From: Roseateles sp. YR242
Lineage (GTDB): Bacteria; Pseudomonadota; Gammaproteobacteria; Burkholderiales; Burkholderiaceae_C
DNA: 64,000 nt
Reading direction: 5' to 3'
NCBI RefSeq assembly: GCF_900109745.1
Contig: NZ_FOAV01000002.1
Span: forward strand, 248,001-312,000
In this document: positions 38,429 to 47,168 of the stretch, piece by piece
Numbering within the stretch: the first letter of the stretch is position 1
Layout of the letters: each line of letters opens with the position of its first letter
Made by a program: the position numbers and the translations under genes
The notes under the pieces: generated by a model
The model's database searches: none
Told to the model about the DNA's origin: nothing
What the model saw: only the letters and a program-made list of their open reading frames with translations

Positions 38429-40246
38429 ATGAGCAACCAGGCCAAGGTCAGCGACGAAGTTGCGATCCTTCTTGAGCAGATGGGCATCCGCCACGCCTTC
38501 GGCATCATCGGTGCGGGCAACGTTCATTTGTTCGAATCCATCACCAGGCATGGCTACACCGAGATCGTCTGCGTGCACCATGAACAGGCCGCCACCATGG
38601 CCATGCAGACCTACTACCGGACCCACGGCAAGCTCGCGGCAGCGTTGCTCACCACCGGTGGTGGCGCCACCAATGGCGTGACCGGCGTGGTATCCGCCTG
38701 GGCCGATTCGGTGCCCGGCCTGGTGATTGCCGGCAATGAGAATGGCAAGTTTTGCGACCCTGCCAACCCGCTGCGCATGTGGGGCGTGCAGGGCTACGAC
38801 TCGGTGCAGATGGTTGAGAAGGTCACCAAGTACGCAGCCCGCGTGACGGACCCGACACAGACCCTGTTCGAACTGGAGAAGGCCGCCCATATCGCACTGG
38901 ACCGCCGCCCCGGCCCGGTCTGGATCGAGATCCCGATGAGCGTGCAGTCCACTCGCCTCGACCCGCTCACGCTGGCACATTTCACACCGCAGGAAGTGCC
39001 TCGGCTGGCGCCAGCCGACGCGTCGGTCCAACGCGTCGTCCAAGCCCTGCGCGAAGCGCGCCGCCCGGTGCTGTGGCTGGGCCATGGCATCCGCCTGGCC
39101 GGTGCCGCCGATCGGCTGCTGCCCTTCCTGGAGACCCTGGACATTCCGGCCCTGGTCAGTTGGGCCGGCATTGACATGCTGGACTCCAGCCACCCACGTG
39201 TGGTGGGCCGCGCAGGCGTCTACGGCCAGCGCAACGCCAACTTTGTGCTGCAGAACAGCGACTACATCCTGTCCATCGGCAACCGCATGGCCATTCCGCA
39301 GGTCGGCTACGACCTCACCGAACTGGCGCGCGGTGCGCAAATCGATGTCGTGGACATCGACGAGACCGAAGGCCGCAAACTGGGCGACCGGGTGCGCGAA
39401 TTCATCCATGCCGATGCGGGCGCCTTCATTGATGCGCTGCAGCAGGCAGCCACAGGTGGCATCGGTGCCAAGACCGAGTGGCTCGCCCAGGTCCAGACCT
39501 ACCGTGAGACCTTCCCCTGGATCGGTACGGAACACGACGATTCGGACGGCTTCATCAACTCCTACCGCTTCATGGAGCGCCTGAACAGGGTCTTCAAGCC
39601 CGACCAGAAGGTCGTCACCGACATGGGCACGGCCCTGCTCTGCGGCCACCAGGTTCTGAAGTTCGAACCCGGTCAGCGCCTTCTGACCTCCACGGGCCTG
39701 GGGGAAATGGGCTACGGTCTGCCAGCGGCAATCGGTGTGTCCTTTGCCACCGACCGTGGCGAAGTGATGTGTCTGAACTGCGACGGCGGCATGATGATGA
39801 ACCTGCAGGAACTGCAGACCATCGCCCACCACCGCCTGCCCATCAAGCTGTTCATCTTCAACAATGACGGCTACCTGATGATCAAGCACACCCAGAACGC
39901 CCTGTTCAACAAGGCGGGCTATGTGGGCACCAACAAGACATCGGGGCTGTCCTGCCCGGACTTCAGCAAGGTGGCGGCCGCCTTTGACATGCCGGCCTTC
40001 CAGATCCGTGGCTGGGACGAGTGCGACAGTGTGCTGGCACAGGTCCAGGCCCATGACGGCCCGGTCATCTGCGAGGTGTTCATGCACCCCGAGCAGTTGT
40101 TCGTGCCCAAGTTGTCGGTGGCGCAAACGCCGCAGGGCACGCTGGTGTCACCGCCGCTGGAAGATCTGTCGCCGCTGGTCCCGCTGGAGATGCTGGAGAC
40201 GGCCATGCTCGTGGGTGTGCATGACAAGTCCCGTTCGCTGCGCTGA
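38429..40246 (+). CDS. YerE-like thiamine-diphosphate enzyme for sugar branching
   Basis: The 605-residue protein has the acetolactate-synthase fold. Glu52 lies in VHHEQAATMAMQ, a central FAD-type domain spans about 195-330, and the C-terminal ThDP/magnesium motif runs from CDGG (about 451) to FIFNN. Directly after rfbH, it resembles YerE of Yersinia pseudotuberculosis, which decarboxylates pyruvate and adds the two-carbon unit to C-4 of CDP-4-keto-3,6-dideoxyglucose, making the yersiniose precursor. Here the nearby aldolase/dehydrogenase pair suggests a longer donor keto acid. The branching role is well supported by context; donor identity is hypothetical. Acetolactate synthase itself is unlikely because no small subunit is present. 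Confidence 0.8.
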   Translation: MSNQAKVSDEVAILLEQMGIRHAFGIIGAGNVHLFESITRHGYTEIVCVHHEQAATMAMQTYYRTHGKLAAALLTTGGGATNGVTGVVSAWADSVPGLVIAGNENGKFCDPANPLRMWGVQGYDSVQMVEKVTKYAARVTDPTQTLFELEKAAHIALDRRPGPVWIEIPMSVQSTRLDPLTLAHFTPQEVPRLAPADASVQRVVQALREARRPVLWLGHGIRLAGAADRLLPFLETLDIPALVSWAGIDMLDSSHPRVVGRAGVYGQRNANFVLQNSDYILSIGNRMAIPQVGYDLTELARGAQIDVVDIDETEGRKLGDRVREFIHADAGAFIDALQQAATGGIGAKTEWLAQVQTYRETFPWIGTEHDDSDGFINSYRFMERLNRVFKPDQKVVTDMGTALLCGHQVLKFEPGQRLLTSTGLGEMGYGLPAAIGVSFATDRGEVMCLNCDGGMMMNLQELQTIAHHRLPIKLFIFNNDGYLMIKHTQNALFNKAGYVGTNKTSGLSCPDFSKVAAAFDMPAFQIRGWDECDSVLAQVQAHDGPVICEVFMHPEQLFVPKLSVAQTPQGTLVSPPLEDLSPLVPLEMLETAMLVGVHDKSRSLR

Positions 40247-40278
40247 ACGGCCCCAACGCGGATGCCCCAGGTGTAACC

Positions 40279-41211
40279 ATGGCCCAGACCCTCGCCTTCC
40301 TCGGTGCCAACAGCCAGATCGCGCGCGACCTGATCCTGTCGATGGCTGCGTCTGGCCGCGACGATCTGCTGCTCTTCGGGCGGGACGTTGCGGCCCTGCA
40401 GCATTGGATCGAGGTCAACGGTCTGGGTCGCCAGTGCCACGCGGCGGGCTATGACGCCTATGGCCATACGCCCCATGACGCCGTGCTGAACTTCGTCGGC
40501 GTCGGCGACCCACGCAAGGCGGTCGAGATGGGAGCCTCCATCTTCGAGATCACGCAGCATTTCGACGATCTGGTGCTGCGCGGCCTGGCCGATCATCCGG
40601 ATCGCCGCTACATCTTCCTGTCCAGCGGCGCCGTTTACGGCGACGCGTTCCAGCAGCCGGTCGGTGCGCAGACGCAGGCCCGTGTGGCCATCAACCAACT
40701 GGGCCCGCAGGACTGGTATGCCGTGGCCAAGCTGCATGCGGAGGCGCGCCACCGTTCGCGGGCGCAAACCGCCATCGTCGACCTTCGGGTCTTCAACTAC
40801 TTCAGCCGCACCCAGAGCCTGGCCTCTCGCTTCTTCATTACGGACCTGCTGCGTGCTGTCCGCGACCGCGAGACCGTTACGGTGTCGCCGGACTATATGG
40901 TTCGGGACTTTCTCCACCCCAGCGATTTCCATCGCCTAGTGGACGCCGTGCTCGCGGCACCGCCAGCCAATGCTGCATTGGACTGCTACACCACGGCCCC
41001 GGTAGACAAACCCACGTTGCTGCAGTCTTTGCATGAGCGTTTCGGCCTGGCCTACCAATTCTCGGCACCGGCCGCAAACGTGGCGGTCAATGCCACCGGC
41101 GCCAAGCCGCATTACTACTCCCTGAACCGCAAGGCCGAAGCCTTCGGCTATACCCCCGCGCATTCGTCGATCAGTGGCGTGCTGGAAGAAGCAGCCGCGC
41201 TGCTCGCCTGA
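40279..41211 (+). CDS. SDR-family NAD(P)-dependent sugar reductase/epimerase
   Basis: The 310-residue protein has an atypical Rossmann start (AFLGANSQIARDLI), serine in FLSSGAVYG (115-116) and the catalytic Tyr147/Lys151 pair in WYAVAKLHAE. By position after the ThDP enzyme it may reduce the ketone of the newly added branch, the role of YerF in yersiniose synthesis. The sequence similarity to YerF cannot be tested here. It lies 32 bases after the ThDP gene. Confidence 0.75.
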   Translation: MAQTLAFLGANSQIARDLILSMAASGRDDLLLFGRDVAALQHWIEVNGLGRQCHAAGYDAYGHTPHDAVLNFVGVGDPRKAVEMGASIFEITQHFDDLVLRGLADHPDRRYIFLSSGAVYGDAFQQPVGAQTQARVAINQLGPQDWYAVAKLHAEARHRSRAQTAIVDLRVFNYFSRTQSLASRFFITDLLRAVRDRETVTVSPDYMVRDFLHPSDFHRLVDAVLAAPPANAALDCYTTAPVDKPTLLQSLHERFGLAYQFSAPAANVAVNATGAKPHYYSLNRKAEAFGYTPAHSSISGVLEEAAALLA

Positions 41212-41243
41212 TCAAAGCGCCCCTACCGCTACGGAAACATTCG

Positions 41244-42125
41244 ATGGCACAGCAAAAAACCCGGGTCGCTATCCTCGGCACCGGCAACATCGGCACCGAC
41301 CTTCTGATCAAGGCGATGCGCTCAGACCTGCTCGAATGCACTCTCTTCGTGGGCCGCAACCTGCGCTCCGACGGGATGCAGAAGGCCAGTGAACTGGGCG
41401 CGCCGATCTCCGATCGAGGCATAGACGGTATCGTCCAGCACGCCGACAACATCGACATCGTCTTCGATGCAACCTCCGCCGCCGCGCATATGGTGCATTG
41501 GCCGGTGCTGCAGAAACTGGGCAAGACGGTGATCGACATGACGCCTGCCAAGATTGGCGACCTGTGCGTGCCGGCGATCAACACTGACCAGATCATCGCC
41601 AGCCGCGCCCAGAACATCAACATGATCACGTGTGGCGGCCAGGCCTCCGTGCCCATCGCCAATGCCATCGCCGCCGTGCAGGATGACATCGAGTACATCG
41701 AAGTGGCCTCCAGCATCGCCTCGCGCAGCGCTGGTCCGGCCACGCGTGCCAATCTCGATGAATACATCGAAACCACCGAGCAGGCCCTGATCAAGTTTGG
41801 CCGTACCCGACTCGCCAAGGCCATCCTGATCCTCAATCCCGCAAGGCCGCCAATCGACATGCAGACCACTATTTATGCCAAGGTCGGCAATCCGAACCTG
41901 GCTGCAATCCGGGCCTCGGTGGCTGAGATGATCACCCGCATCAAGCAATACGTCCCCGGTTACCAATTGATCGTGCCGCCTACCATCGAAGGTGGCAAGG
42001 TCATGACCACCGTCAAGGTGCTGGGCAACGGCGACTACCTGCCCCGCTACGCCGGCAATCTGGACATCATCAACTGTGCAGCCATCGGCATCGCCGAGCG
42101 CATCGCACGCCAACGCACGGAGTGA
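41244..42125 (+). CDS. mhpF: Acetaldehyde dehydrogenase (acylating), DmpF/MhpF family
   Basis: The 293-residue protein has the NAD motif ILGTGNIGTDL (10-20), the nucleophile Cys130 in MITCGGQASVP and the conserved end AAIGIAERIA. The family interconverts acetaldehyde and acetyl-CoA and forms a substrate-channelling complex with the aldolase encoded immediately downstream. These pairs are normally in meta-cleavage catabolic operons. Here the hydratase and ring-cleavage genes are absent and the neighbours are CDP-sugar genes, so a biosynthetic direction (acetyl-CoA to acetaldehyde) is more likely. Confidence 0.92.
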   Translation: MAQQKTRVAILGTGNIGTDLLIKAMRSDLLECTLFVGRNLRSDGMQKASELGAPISDRGIDGIVQHADNIDIVFDATSAAAHMVHWPVLQKLGKTVIDMTPAKIGDLCVPAINTDQIIASRAQNINMITCGGQASVPIANAIAAVQDDIEYIEVASSIASRSAGPATRANLDEYIETTEQALIKFGRTRLAKAILILNPARPPIDMQTTIYAKVGNPNLAAIRASVAEMITRIKQYVPGYQLIVPPTIEGGKVMTTVKVLGNGDYLPRYAGNLDIINCAAIGIAERIARQRTE

Positions 42126-42130
42126 ACGTC

Positions 42131-43162
42131 ATGAGCAAGAAGATCCTGATCAGCGACCCGACGCTGCGCGATGGCAACCATGCCGTGCGCCACCAGATTT
42201 CCCAGGAACACTTTGCCGCCTACTGCAAGGCTGCGGACGCGGCTGGCGTGCCGATCGTCGAGGTCGGCCACGGCAACGGGCTCGGGGCCTCCTCGCTGCT
42301 GGTGGGCGAATGCGCACTGACGGACGAGACCATTCTGAAGACCGCGCGAGAGCACCTCACGCGTTCCAAGATGGCCATCCACGCCATTCCCGGCTTCTGC
42401 ACCATCCACCGTCACCTCTCGATGGCGATGGACTTGGGTGTGGACGTGTTTCGCATCGCCTCCCACTGCACTGAGGCCGACATCACGCAACGCCACATTG
42501 AATTTGCCCGCAAACACGGCAAGGAGGTGTATGGCGTGCTGATGATGAGCCACATGGCCACGCCTGAGACGCTGGCAGACGAAGCCCGCAAGATGGAAGC
42601 CTATGGTGCTGAGGGCCTCGTGATCATGGACTCGGCTGGCGCCTATCTGCCAGCCGACGTCAGCCGTCGCATCGGCACGCTCGTGGATGCCCTGAGCATT
42701 CCGGTCGGTTTCCACGCCCACAACAACCTGGGCATGGGCGTCGCAAACTCGGTGGCCGCCGTGGAGGCGGGTGCCACCATCATCGACGGCAGCGCACGCG
42801 GCTTTGGCGCGGGCGCCGGCAATGCGCAGTTGGAGGTACTGGTCGCCGTCTTCCAGCAGATGGGTTTCGACACCGGCATCGACCTCTACAAGATGCTGGA
42901 CGCCGCAGACCTCGCCGAGAAGACCATGGTCAAGTCCATGCCATACATCTCGTCCACCAGCATCGTGAGCGGCATGTCGGGTGTGTTCTCAGGCTTCATC
43001 AAGCAGGTCAACAGCATCGGCGCCGAACATGGCGTGGACCCGCGCGACATTTTCTTCGAGCTCGGGCGCCGCAACGCGGTCGCCGGTCAGGAGAGCCTGA
43101 TTCTGGAAGTCGCACTGGCGCTCAAGGCCAGTCAATCGCAAGCGGAGGTAACGCATGCCTGA
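42131..43162 (+). CDS. mhpE: 4-hydroxy-2-oxovalerate aldolase, DmpG/MhpE family
   Basis: The 343-residue TIM-barrel aldolase has Arg13, Asp14 and His17 in DPTLRDGNHA and the metal-binding His195/His197 in FHAHNN. It reversibly joins pyruvate and acetaldehyde to 4-hydroxy-2-oxovalerate. ATG 42131 has GGAG eight bases upstream and is preferred over GTG 42122. It follows mhpF by five bases, the order seen in DmpF-DmpG pairs. Proposed role: making a C5 keto acid donor for the ThDP enzyme at 38429. Confidence 0.93.
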   Translation: MSKKILISDPTLRDGNHAVRHQISQEHFAAYCKAADAAGVPIVEVGHGNGLGASSLLVGECALTDETILKTAREHLTRSKMAIHAIPGFCTIHRHLSMAMDLGVDVFRIASHCTEADITQRHIEFARKHGKEVYGVLMMSHMATPETLADEARKMEAYGAEGLVIMDSAGAYLPADVSRRIGTLVDALSIPVGFHAHNNLGMGVANSVAAVEAGATIIDGSARGFGAGAGNAQLEVLVAVFQQMGFDTGIDLYKMLDAADLAEKTMVKSMPYISSTSIVSGMSGVFSGFIKQVNSIGAEHGVDPRDIFFELGRRNAVAGQESLILEVALALKASQSQAEVTHA

Positions 43163-44261
43163 AAGCCTCACGTCCGCCCTTCGAAGTGACTGCCTCGCCT
43201 CGCTGGCGCTACAGCCGGCGCTCGCGCAGCGCGCTGCCGGACATCGGATCGCCATCATTGGCGGCACCGGCTTTGTCGGCACATGGATCGCGGAGATCGT
43301 GGCGGCACTCAATGACGAATTCCGTTGCGGCGTTCGCGTTGATCTGCTGGGACGCTCGGCACCGGCTTGGCGGGCGGCTCATCCACACCTGGCAGGGCGC
43401 GACGACATTCAGCTCAAGACCATTGATGTGCGCTCCTCCTTCGAGCTCGCACGCGACGCGACGTTGGTCCTTTACGCGGCGGGCGTCGCTGATCCTCGGG
43501 TGCATGCGTCAGATCCGTTTCGGGTCCAGGAAACCGCGCTGCAAGGCCTCACCCATGCGCTGGCCGCTTCGACTCGCCTCGAGCTGCTGCAGCGCTTCGT
43601 CAATGTCAGCTCTGGCTTGGTGGCGGGTACATTGCCGCAGCAAATGCAGGTGCAGGCCCGGGGACTGAAGGAGTCCGACCTCGGCCTGCTGGACTTCACC
43701 CGTGTGCACAACGTGTATGCCGAGTCCCGTCGTGCAGCCGAGAGTCTGACCAGCCTTTACGCGAGCCAATACCGCATCCCGGTCAGCACCGCGCGGGCCT
43801 TCACCTTTATCGGACCGTACCAGCCGCTGGACGCCCCTTGGGCTCTCAACAACTTCATCCGCGACGCGCTATCCGGCAACGACATCCGCCTGCATGGGGA
43901 TGGCAATACCCGCCGCAGCTATCTGTACGGCAGTGATGCGGCCGCATGGCTGCTGAAGATCCTCACCGAGGGCCGTGATGGGGAGGTCTACAACGTCGGT
44001 GGCAATGAGCCGGTCAGCCATTCGCAGGTCGCCGATCTGGTCGCCGGGCTCACCGTGCCCACGCCCCAGTTGGTTTACAAGAGCCAGCCCGCAGCGGGGG
44101 GCCGCCAGCACGACTTCTTCCCGGACCTCCAGCATGTGGAGGCGACACTGGGCCTGCGCCAGGCCGTCCAGACCGAAGCGGCCATCGAGCGCGCCATGCA
44201 CTGGCATGCACATCGCGTAGGCGTGGGCCGGCGTCTGCGCCCAACCATTGACGCGTCGTGA
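43155..44261 (+). CDS. Extended SDR sugar epimerase/reductase with Y-x3-R
   Basis: The 368-residue NAD-dependent epimerase/dehydratase family protein has the glycine motif IIGGTGFVG (about 34-42), NVSSG (150-154) and a C-terminal nucleotide-sugar domain (GDGNTRRSYLYGSDAA, YNVGGNEPVSH). The catalytic Tyr188 is present but the partner four residues on is Arg192, not Lys (VYAESRRAAE). ATG 43155 has GGAGG upstream and overlaps the aldolase end by 8 bp. It is probably a second tailoring reductase or epimerase for the branched sugar; the specific reaction is unknown. Confidence 0.78.
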   Translation: MPESLTSALRSDCLASLALQPALAQRAAGHRIAIIGGTGFVGTWIAEIVAALNDEFRCGVRVDLLGRSAPAWRAAHPHLAGRDDIQLKTIDVRSSFELARDATLVLYAAGVADPRVHASDPFRVQETALQGLTHALAASTRLELLQRFVNVSSGLVAGTLPQQMQVQARGLKESDLGLLDFTRVHNVYAESRRAAESLTSLYASQYRIPVSTARAFTFIGPYQPLDAPWALNNFIRDALSGNDIRLHGDGNTRRSYLYGSDAAAWLLKILTEGRDGEVYNVGGNEPVSHSQVADLVAGLTVPTPQLVYKSQPAAGGRQHDFFPDLQHVEATLGLRQAVQTEAAIERAMHWHAHRVGVGRRLRPTIDAS

Positions 44262-44325
44262 CCGGCTGCTTCCCGGCCGCGCCCCGCGCCCGCACCGGGC
44301 TCAATGCCCGCGTGCGCCGCTGACC

Positions 44326-45681
44326 ATGACGGCTGTGCCCCAAGAGCGCCTCCTGACGCGGCTTTCCCGCCTTGGCGGGCTGGACGCTCACGTCCTGAGC
44401 ACGCTGCTGTTCCGCGGCTGGGCTCTGCTGGCCGGCGTCCTCACCATGCTGCTGGTGCCGCTGTGCCTGCCCAAGGAACATCAGGGCTTCTACTTCACGT
44501 TCTCCAGCCTGATTTCCATCCAGATCTTCTTCGAGCTGGGGTTCAACCATGTGATCTCTCAACTGGTGAGCCACGAGGCTGCGCTGATGCACGCCTCGAC
44601 CGACCCGGCGCAGCGCCAATGGCATGCCAGTCGGCTGGCGTCAGTGCGCCACCTGGGCCATCGCTGGTACCAGGTCATGGCCATACTGTTTGCGCTGGTC
44701 GTGTTCGTGGCGGGCCTGGTGTTCTTCGAAGCGCAGAAGGCCCTGCCCGCGGGCGAGTGGTGGATGCCCTGGGCATTGATCTGCGGGGCCAGCGCGCTGA
44801 ACCTCTATGCCAGCCCTCAACTGGCCATCAGCGAAGGTCTGGGCCGGGTGGACCGAGTGGCGCGCCTGCGACTCGTGCAGTCGATGGTCGGCTACGGCGC
44901 CATGTGGGTGCTACTGCTGTTGCATGCCCGGCTGTGGTCTGCCGTGCTGGTGCCGGCCGCCGGCGCGGCCCTGAGCCTTTGGTGGATCCGTCATCGTGCA
45001 CACCTGCATCATCCGCGGGGGCCGACAGCGGACCTGCCGTCAGACCCGTCGGCAACCATCAGCTGGCGGCGCGACGTCTTTCCCCTGCAATGGCGCATCG
45101 CCCTGAGCTGGATCAGCGGCTATTTCATCTTCCAGATCTTCAACCCGTTCGTCTTCGCCTTCCACGGTGCGGCCGAAGCCGGGCGGACAGGGCTGGCGCT
45201 GGCGGCATATACCGCCATTCTCGGCTTGGGCATGAGCTGGGTGAATGCCTCCACGCCGATGATGTCGGCCGCCATCGCCTGCGGCGACCGAGATAAACTC
45301 CGCAGCATCTTTCGCCGCGTCGCCGTTCGGTCCATGGCCTTCACCGTGATGGCCACTCTCATCCTGGTGAGTGGGCGTGCGGCGGCCGCGTATGCCGGCC
45401 TGCCGCTGGCCGAGCGCATTGCTGACGTGCCCATTCTGCTGCTTATGGGTGGGGCCACCGTGGGAAATTGCCTAATTGGTGCAATGGCCATCTTCATGCG
45501 CTGCCACAAGGAAGAGCCGATGCTGCAGAGCGCCGTGGTCGTGGCCGTACTGACCCTGGCCGGGGTCGCCTCCACCAGCCGCTACGACGTGCACTGGCCG
45601 TTTGCCATGTATGCGGGCATCACGGTGCTTGTGGGTCTGCCGTGGACCGTCCTCATCTTCCGCCGTTACTGGCGGCGCTAA
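44326..45681 (+). CDS. Wzx-like polysaccharide flippase of the rightward locus
   Basis: The 451-residue protein has about twelve hydrophobic segments and the organisation of MOP-superfamily O-antigen flippases (LFRGWALLAGVLTMLLVP in helix 1, FYFTFSSLISIQIFFELGF in helix 2). It would move undecaprenyl-linked repeat units across the inner membrane. ATG 44326 gives the normal N-terminus. A second, dissimilar flippase is encoded at 62040, suggesting two separate glycans. Confidence 0.82.
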   Translation: MTAVPQERLLTRLSRLGGLDAHVLSTLLFRGWALLAGVLTMLLVPLCLPKEHQGFYFTFSSLISIQIFFELGFNHVISQLVSHEAALMHASTDPAQRQWHASRLASVRHLGHRWYQVMAILFALVVFVAGLVFFEAQKALPAGEWWMPWALICGASALNLYASPQLAISEGLGRVDRVARLRLVQSMVGYGAMWVLLLLHARLWSAVLVPAAGAALSLWWIRHRAHLHHPRGPTADLPSDPSATISWRRDVFPLQWRIALSWISGYFIFQIFNPFVFAFHGAAEAGRTGLALAAYTAILGLGMSWVNASTPMMSAAIACGDRDKLRSIFRRVAVRSMAFTVMATLILVSGRAAAAYAGLPLAERIADVPILLLMGGATVGNCLIGAMAIFMRCHKEEPMLQSAVVVAVLTLAGVASTSRYDVHWPFAMYAGITVLVGLPWTVLIFRRYWRR

Positions 45682-45738
45682 ACCCGGCGGCACCTCGGCC
45701 CCCAGACCTCACCGCCCCTTCCGATTCCAAGCCTCGAC

Positions 45739-46542
45739 ATGAAGCCCTACTCCGAAGCCGAATACGCCGCGCAGGCATCACTGGTTCCCGTCACGATCTG
45801 CGTGCCGGTGTACAACGGCGAGCCCTACCTGCGCGAGTGCCTGGACTCCATCGCTGCACAGACTTTCCGCGACTTCATCGTGCTGGTCATCGACAACGCC
45901 TCCACCGACGGCACCGCTGCGCTGTGCGCCAGCTATGACGACGCGCGCTTCTTCTACCTGCGCAACGAGATCAACATCGGCTCCGGCCCCAACCACAACC
46001 GGGCGCTGGATCTGGCACGGTCGGAGTTCGTCAAACTGTTCTCGGCCGATGACGTCCTATTCCCCGACACGCTGGCTCTGCAGGTGTCCGCGCTGCAGAG
46101 ACACCCCAACGCCTCGCTGGTGACGTCCGACTGCATCGTCACCGGACCGAAGCTCGAGCCGTTGAAGGAGGCTCGCTACCTCGCCGGCCCCTTGACCGGG
46201 GACGAAGCGGTCCAGTCCTGCGTACGCCTCATCGACAACAAGATCGGCGGCCCATCCAATACCTTGCTGCGGCGCAGCGCCGTGGGTGCCCAGCGCATCG
46301 ACACCAGCTACAAATGGCTGGCGGACCTGGAGTTTCACTGCCGCGTGCTCACGCACGGCGACTACCTCAATACCGGCAAGCCTGGCTTCTACTACCGTCG
46401 GCATTCCGCCACCGATTCCGAAGTGGGCTGCCCGCCCGACATCCGGGAGCGAGACGAGCTGGCCTTTATCCAGCAGTACGCCCGCTCGCCGATGCCCCGC
46501 TTGCGGTTCGAGGCCCGCCGCCTGAAGCGCCGCTTCGCCTGA
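45739..46542 (+). CDS. Family 2 glycosyltransferase
   Basis: The 267-residue protein has the GT-A core: VTICVPVYNGEPYLRECLDSI, VIDNASTDGTA and the DxD-like SADDVLFPD near residue 110, with a WLADLEFHCR acceptor-domain motif. It should add one sugar to the growing lipid-linked unit on the cytoplasmic face. Donor and acceptor are unknown. It sits 57 bases after the flippase and 5 before an acyltransferase gene. Confidence 0.87.
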   Translation: MKPYSEAEYAAQASLVPVTICVPVYNGEPYLRECLDSIAAQTFRDFIVLVIDNASTDGTAALCASYDDARFFYLRNEINIGSGPNHNRALDLARSEFVKLFSADDVLFPDTLALQVSALQRHPNASLVTSDCIVTGPKLEPLKEARYLAGPLTGDEAVQSCVRLIDNKIGGPSNTLLRRSAVGAQRIDTSYKWLADLEFHCRVLTHGDYLNTGKPGFYYRRHSATDSEVGCPPDIRERDELAFIQQYARSPMPRLRFEARRLKRRFA

Positions 46543-46547
46543 ATCGC

Positions 46548-47168
46548 ATGAAGTTCCTTTTTTATGCCTTGGCACTGATGGGCCACGATGCCCTGAAGTA
46601 TCTGGCGCATATCCGCCAACGTGCCCGTTGGCGCCTGCGGGGCACCCGTATCGCTGCGAAGGCAGTCATCACGACCGCCCCAGGCACACGGCTGGCGCTT
46701 GGCGCCGGCGTCTCGATCGGACACGGCACGATCCTGGTGGTGGCCATGGACCCGAACGCCCCCTCGCCGCGCTCTTCGTCACTGGAGATCGGTGAGGGGA
46801 CGGCGGTCAATGAATACTGCAATCTGCGCGCGGCCGGCGGCAACATCCGCATTGGACGGCAATGCCTGTTCGGCCAGTTCGTCACCCTGGTGTCGAGCAA
46901 CCATGGCCTGGCCCCGGGCGTCCCGATGGCTGAACAGCCGTGGGCGTTGGACAAAACAGACATCGAGATCGGCGACGACGTCTGGCTGGGTGCCAACAGC
47001 ATCGTGCTGCCAGGCGTTCGCATCGGTGCAGGTGCCGTGGTGGCCGGCGGTGCAGTGGTCTCCAAAGACATTCCGGCCGGCGAAATTTGGGGCGGTGTCC
47101 CGGCACGACGCCTGAGCAGCCGTGACAGCCGCGAGGGCGGCCACCCCTGTGCCGGAGACATCGTCTGA
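46548..47168 (+). CDS. Left-handed beta-helix acyltransferase
   Basis: The 206-residue protein has hexapeptide repeats from about residue 50 (LGAGVSIG, LEIGEGTAVNEYC, IRIGRQCLFGQ) and the typical end IEIGDDVWLGANSIVLPGV, GAVVSKDIP, GVPARRL. It resembles WcaF/WbbJ-type O-acetyltransferases that decorate polysaccharide repeat units with acetyl groups. The N-terminus has one hydrophobic stretch. Its stop shares one base with the next start (TGATG). Confidence 0.86.
   Translation: MKFLFYALALMGHDALKYLAHIRQRARWRLRGTRIAAKAVITTAPGTRLALGAGVSIGHGTILVVAMDPNAPSPRSSSLEIGEGTAVNEYCNLRAAGGNIRIGRQCLFGQFVTLVSSNHGLAPGVPMAEQPWALDKTDIEIGDDVWLGANSIVLPGVRIGAGAVVAGGAVVSKDIPAGEIWGGVPARRLSSRDSREGGHPCAGDIV

Noticed and set aside
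37028-40126. About 1030-codon minus-strand open frame across the CDP-sugar genes
   Set aside because: It is antisense to rfbH and the ThDP enzyme, shows no family motifs and has the composition of a shadow frame.
38429-40246. Acetolactate synthase large subunit for branched-chain amino acids
   Set aside because: No ilvH/ilvN small subunit or ilvC nearby; it is embedded directly after rfbH in a CDP-sugar cassette, as YerE-type enzymes are.
42122-42130. GTG 42122 as the aldolase start
   Set aside because: ATG 42131 has GGAG at eight bases and gives the standard N-terminus directly before the DPTLRDGNHA motif.
41244-43162. Aromatic meta-cleavage catabolic operon
   Set aside because: There is no hydratase, dioxygenase, hydrolase or aromatic-responsive regulator in the neighbourhood; flanking genes are all polysaccharide-related.
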